In this document: piece by piece, positions 61,872-64,000 of the stretch | How the letters are laid out: each line of letters opens with the position of its first letter | Position numbering within the stretch: position 1 is the stretch's first letter | DNA from: Halostella litorea | Lineage (GTDB): Archaea > Halobacteriota > Halobacteria > Halobacteriales > Natronoarchaeaceae | Direction of reading: 5' to 3' | NCBI RefSeq assembly: GCF_004785955.1 | Contig: NZ_ML214300.1 | Coordinates: 299,223 to 363,222, forward strand | DNA: 64,000 bases | The notes under the pieces: model-generated | What the model saw: the letters and a program-made list of their open reading frames with translations, nothing else | Database searches by the model: none | What the model was told of the DNA's origin: nothing | Translations under genes and position numbers: made by a program

Positions 61872-61948
61872 ACGCCGTGGTATTACTTGGTAGTACAAAG
61901 CGGTGGTGGGATCGGTGCGGGCGCTCGGTCCGCCAGGCCTGGTCCCGC

Positions 61949-62956
61949 CTACTCCCCCGCCAGCCGCTCGTACACGGGCCACGAGGAGTCGCCGTCCGGC
62001 TCGGGCACGCGCTCGCCGTCGGCGACGACGCTCTCGCCGTCCGTGATCCGCCCGACGTCCGCGGCCGTCAGCCCCTCGCCCCGGAGCGCGTCGAGGACCC
62101 GGTCGGCGGCGTCCGGCGGGGCCGTCACCAGCAGCGTGCCGGAACTCGTCGCGCGCCACGGATCGAAGTCCAGCGCGTCCGCGACCGCCCGCACGTCGTC
62201 GGGGAGCGGCACGGCGTCGCGCTCGAACTCGACCCCGACGCCCGCCGCGCCCGCGAGTTCGTGGAGCGCGCCGTGGAGGCCGCCCTCCGTCGCGTCGTGC
62301 ATCGCGGTCACGGGCCCGGCGGCGGCCGCGGCGACGGCCCCCCGGACGTGTTCGACGCCGGGGAGCCGCGCGGCCGCGGCGTCCAGCGCCGCCTTGTCGG
62401 CCGGGATCTGATCGGGATACAGCGAGGCGAACAGGCTGGCGGCCTCGACGCCCGCGCCGGTCGTCACGAGCAGGCGGTCGCCCGGCCGCGCGCCGTCCGG
62501 GCGCACGACTGCGTCGTGGTCGCCCACCGCCATCGCCGTCGCGCCGCCGACCCAGGGGAACGAACAGCCCGCGTACCGCGCGGTGTGGCCCGTGACGACG
62601 GCGGTGCCCAGTTCCGCGAGTGCGTCGTCCATCGCGCCCCAGACGGCGGCGAACGACTCGTCGGCCATCCCCGGCGGGAGGTGGAAGGCGACCGAGAGAT
62701 GCGACGGCGCGAGGCCGGAGACGGCAACGTCCGCGAGCACGACCCCCAGCGCGAACCGGGCGGCGCGCTCCCACCCGAGGCCGGGCAGGATCGAGAGGGG
62801 GTCAGTCGCGGTCACGACGGCCGTCCCGTCGGCGTCGATCACGCCGAAGTCGACGCCGTGGCGCGGGCCGAGCGCGACGTCCGCCCGGTCCGCGCCGAGG
62901 CGCGGGTAGATGTACTCCTCGAAGAACTCGCGGTCGACCTTCCCGGCGTCGGCCAT
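61949..62956 (-). CDS. AIR-synthase-family protein (HypE/ThiL/SelD-like)
   Basis: A 335-residue ATP-grasp-like protein of the PurM/HypE/SelD/ThiL superfamily. It has ATDPLSILPGLGWERAARFA and VVLADVAVSGLAPSHL in the N-terminal domain, and AMHDATEGGLHGALHELAGAAGVGVEF in the C-terminal domain, as in HypE-like members. No hydrogenase, selenocysteine or purine genes are near, so the substrate is unknown. It precedes ThiD-ThiN by 77 bases on the same strand and could be part of thiamine metabolism, an idea based only on context. ATG 62956 is preferred to the longer frame. Confidence 0.82.
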   Translation of the reverse strand: MADAGKVDREFFEEYIYPRLGADRADVALGPRHGVDFGVIDADGTAVVTATDPLSILPGLGWERAARFALGVVLADVAVSGLAPSHLSVAFHLPPGMADESFAAVWGAMDDALAELGTAVVTGHTARYAGCSFPWVGGATAMAVGDHDAVVRPDGARPGDRLLVTTGAGVEAASLFASLYPDQIPADKAALDAAAARLPGVEHVRGAVAAAAAGPVTAMHDATEGGLHGALHELAGAAGVGVEFERDAVPLPDDVRAVADALDFDPWRATSSGTLLVTAPPDAADRVLDALRGEGLTAADVGRITDGESVVADGERVPEPDGDSSWPVYERLAGE

Positions 62957-63041
62957 ACCGGCGGTGGGGTCGGCGGCGACAAAGGGATGCTGGTCGGCGC
63001 GCGGTGCCGGGGCTTCCGTCCCGCCGCCGGGGCGGTTCAGG

Positions 63042-63049
63042 TTTAAGTA
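63042..63049 (+). promoter_or_regulatory. TATA-like element before the gene at 63075
   Basis: TTTAAGTA is centred about 29 bases upstream of GTG 63075, the distance expected of a leaderless archaeal gene. It decides that start over an upstream frame that would run through the promoter. Confidence 0.55.
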
Positions 63050-63074
63050 CGGGGACGCGCCCACCTCGGGGTCC

Positions 63075-63635
63075 GTGGCCCACCGCGCCCTCGTCGCCTA
63101 CGAACGCCCCGACGGCGACTACGACCTCCACCGCTCGCGCTGGGGCGGGGCGGACCTCTCGCTGGCCCGCCGCATCACCGCACGGACGCCGTTCGGCGGC
63201 CCCGGTGCCGCCTGGACCGGCAGGAGCCCGACCCCGCCCGCGGAACTCCCGCCCGAAGCCGGCTCCCGGCCGGTCGAGACCCGACCGACCGCCGTCGGCC
63301 TGGACTTCGACGACGTGGTTGCCGCCGTCAACCCGCGCGAACACGAGGCGCTGTTCGTTGTCGCGCCGGACTACGACGTGACGGCGTACCTGCCGCTGTG
63401 GTTCGGGCTGCCCGGCGTCGCGCCGGACGTGACCGCCGGCGCGCTCGTCGCCGCCGACCCGGACGGCGGTCCGTACGGCGGCCCGCGGCTCCGGCGCTGG
63501 TTCCGCGCCACGAAGGGAGTCGTCGCCGACCTGACCGCCCGCGGCGCGCTCACCCGCGACGAGGCCGTGGCCTACCTCGCCGACCGCGTCCAGCGCCGGG
63601 TCGGCGACCGCCGGGAGGTGATCCCGGTGGCGTAG
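63075..63635 (+). CDS. DUF6735-like conserved haloarchaeal protein
   Basis: A 186-residue soluble protein. It starts VAHRALVAYERPDGDYDLHRSRWGGADLSL, which I associate with the haloarchaeal DUF6735 family, and has a core VGLDFDDVVAAVNPREHEALFVVAPDYDVTAYLPLW. The C-terminal third is helical (RGALTRDEAVAYLADRVQRRVGDRR). Function unknown. The GTG start is supported by the TATA box upstream. It lies 46 bases before nucS on the same strand and may be co-transcribed with it. Confidence 0.72.
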   Translation: MAHRALVAYERPDGDYDLHRSRWGGADLSLARRITARTPFGGPGAAWTGRSPTPPAELPPEAGSRPVETRPTAVGLDFDDVVAAVNPREHEALFVVAPDYDVTAYLPLWFGLPGVAPDVTAGALVAADPDGGPYGGPRLRRWFRATKGVVADLTARGALTRDEAVAYLADRVQRRVGDRREVIPVA

Positions 63636-63681
63636 CCCGAACGCGGGCCGCTTTTGGTCGCCCGCGCCCTACCCCGTGGTA

Positions 63682-64000
63682 GTGACCGCAAGCGGCCGAC
63701 GCTCCACGGACGTGACGCTCCGGAACCCGAGCGCCGAGGAGGCGCTGTCGACCGTCGAGGACGGCGTGGCGGCCGGCGCGCTCGTCACCCTGTTCGGCCG
63801 GTGTACCGTCGACTACGACGGCCGCGCCGCCAGCCAGCTCGGCCCCGGCGACCGCCACGTCATGCTCAAGCCCGACGGCACCATCCTCGTCCACACCGAC
63901 GAGGGACAGAAACCCGTCAACTGGCAGCCGCCGGGCTGTACGCACGAGCCGTCGCTTACGGACGCCGGCGACCTCCGGGTCCGGAGCGTCCGCTCGTCGC
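63682..64000 (+). CDS. nucS: mismatch-specific endonuclease NucS/EndoMS, N-terminal part (runs off window)
   Basis: The last 319 bases encode the N-terminal DNA-binding and dimerisation domain of NucS/EndoMS. The segments LFGRCTVDYDGRAASQLGPGDRHVMLKPDGTILVHT and KPVNWQPPGC match this family well; the nuclease domain lies beyond the window. EndoMS cuts both strands at mismatches and gives mismatch repair without MutS/MutL. GTG 63682 is a likely start, with another GTG two codons earlier. Its presence near mutS and mutL is notable. Confidence 0.9.
   Translation, partial: MTASGRRSTDVTLRNPSAEEALSTVEDGVAAGALVTLFGRCTVDYDGRAASQLGPGDRHVMLKPDGTILVHTDEGQKPVNWQPPGCTHEPSLTDAGDLRVRSVRSS

Noticed and set aside
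61860..61948. TPP riboswitch upstream of thiD
   Set aside because: The 77-base gap is too short and lacks the conserved CUGAGA and THI-box elements.

Overview
The window is chromosomal DNA from a halophilic archaeon (class Halobacteria). It is very GC-rich, its proteins are strongly acidic, and it carries archaeal markers: ribosomal proteins L44e and S27e, aIF2-alpha, Nop10, an archaeal initiator tRNA, a Tat-exported halocyanin-like protein and a polyprenyl diphosphate synthase of the archaeal lipid type. Many genes have a TATA-like element 25-30 bases before an ATG or GTG, the leaderless pattern common in haloarchaea. I cannot place it to genus from sequence alone. No insertion sequence, phage, plasmid or CRISPR locus is visible; the window is mostly core genome.

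Layout. 1-8.5 kb: a GET3/ArsA-type ATPase downstream of a long coiled-coil membrane protein, a PhoU/DUF47-like protein, an aminotransferase, CinA, a DUF457-type membrane protein, and a translation operon (L44e, S27e, aIF2-alpha, Nop10, PAC2 chaperone). 8.5-17 kb: a large DUF2298 membrane protein, methylglyoxal synthase, a GT2 glycosyltransferase with a GtrA partner, initiator tRNA-Met with a duplicated 3' end downstream, a frameshifted acetyltransferase, an intact acetyltransferase, DJ-1/PfpI protein, purine phosphoribosyltransferase and a membrane-anchored winged-helix protein. 17-25.3 kb: a nine-gene Mrp/Mnh cation/proton antiporter operon, almost every junction overlapping by a few bases. 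26-36.9 kb: CoaBC, a short thioredoxin-reductase-like flavoprotein, a SRPBCC protein, two complete convergent Trk potassium uptake systems, a blue-copper protein, polyprenyl synthase and CopD-like protein. 37-47.4 kb: an ABC-2-like membrane protein behind a tiny leaderless ORF, mixed metabolic genes (MazG-like, glutaredoxin, alcohol dehydrogenase, KDG kinase) and a MutS-family ATPase. 47.5-64 kb: MutL, a DUF4129/DUF58 operon, a DUF2178 gene behind two operator-like dyads, peroxiredoxin, MutS, ThiD-ThiN, an AIR-synthase-family protein and the start of NucS/EndoMS.

Two themes stand out. First, ion homeostasis: the Mrp operon exports sodium while two Trk systems import potassium, as expected for a salt-in osmoadapter. 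Second, mismatch repair: MutL (with an intact endonuclease motif), MutS, a truncated MutS-family ATPase and NucS/EndoMS all lie within 22 kb, so two mechanistically different mismatch-repair routes are coded close together. I found no clearly new multi-gene system. The best candidates for follow-up are the initiator-tRNA duplication, the DUF2178 operator, the His/Asp-rich loop in one antiporter subunit and the 28-codon ORF coupled to the ABC-2-like protein.
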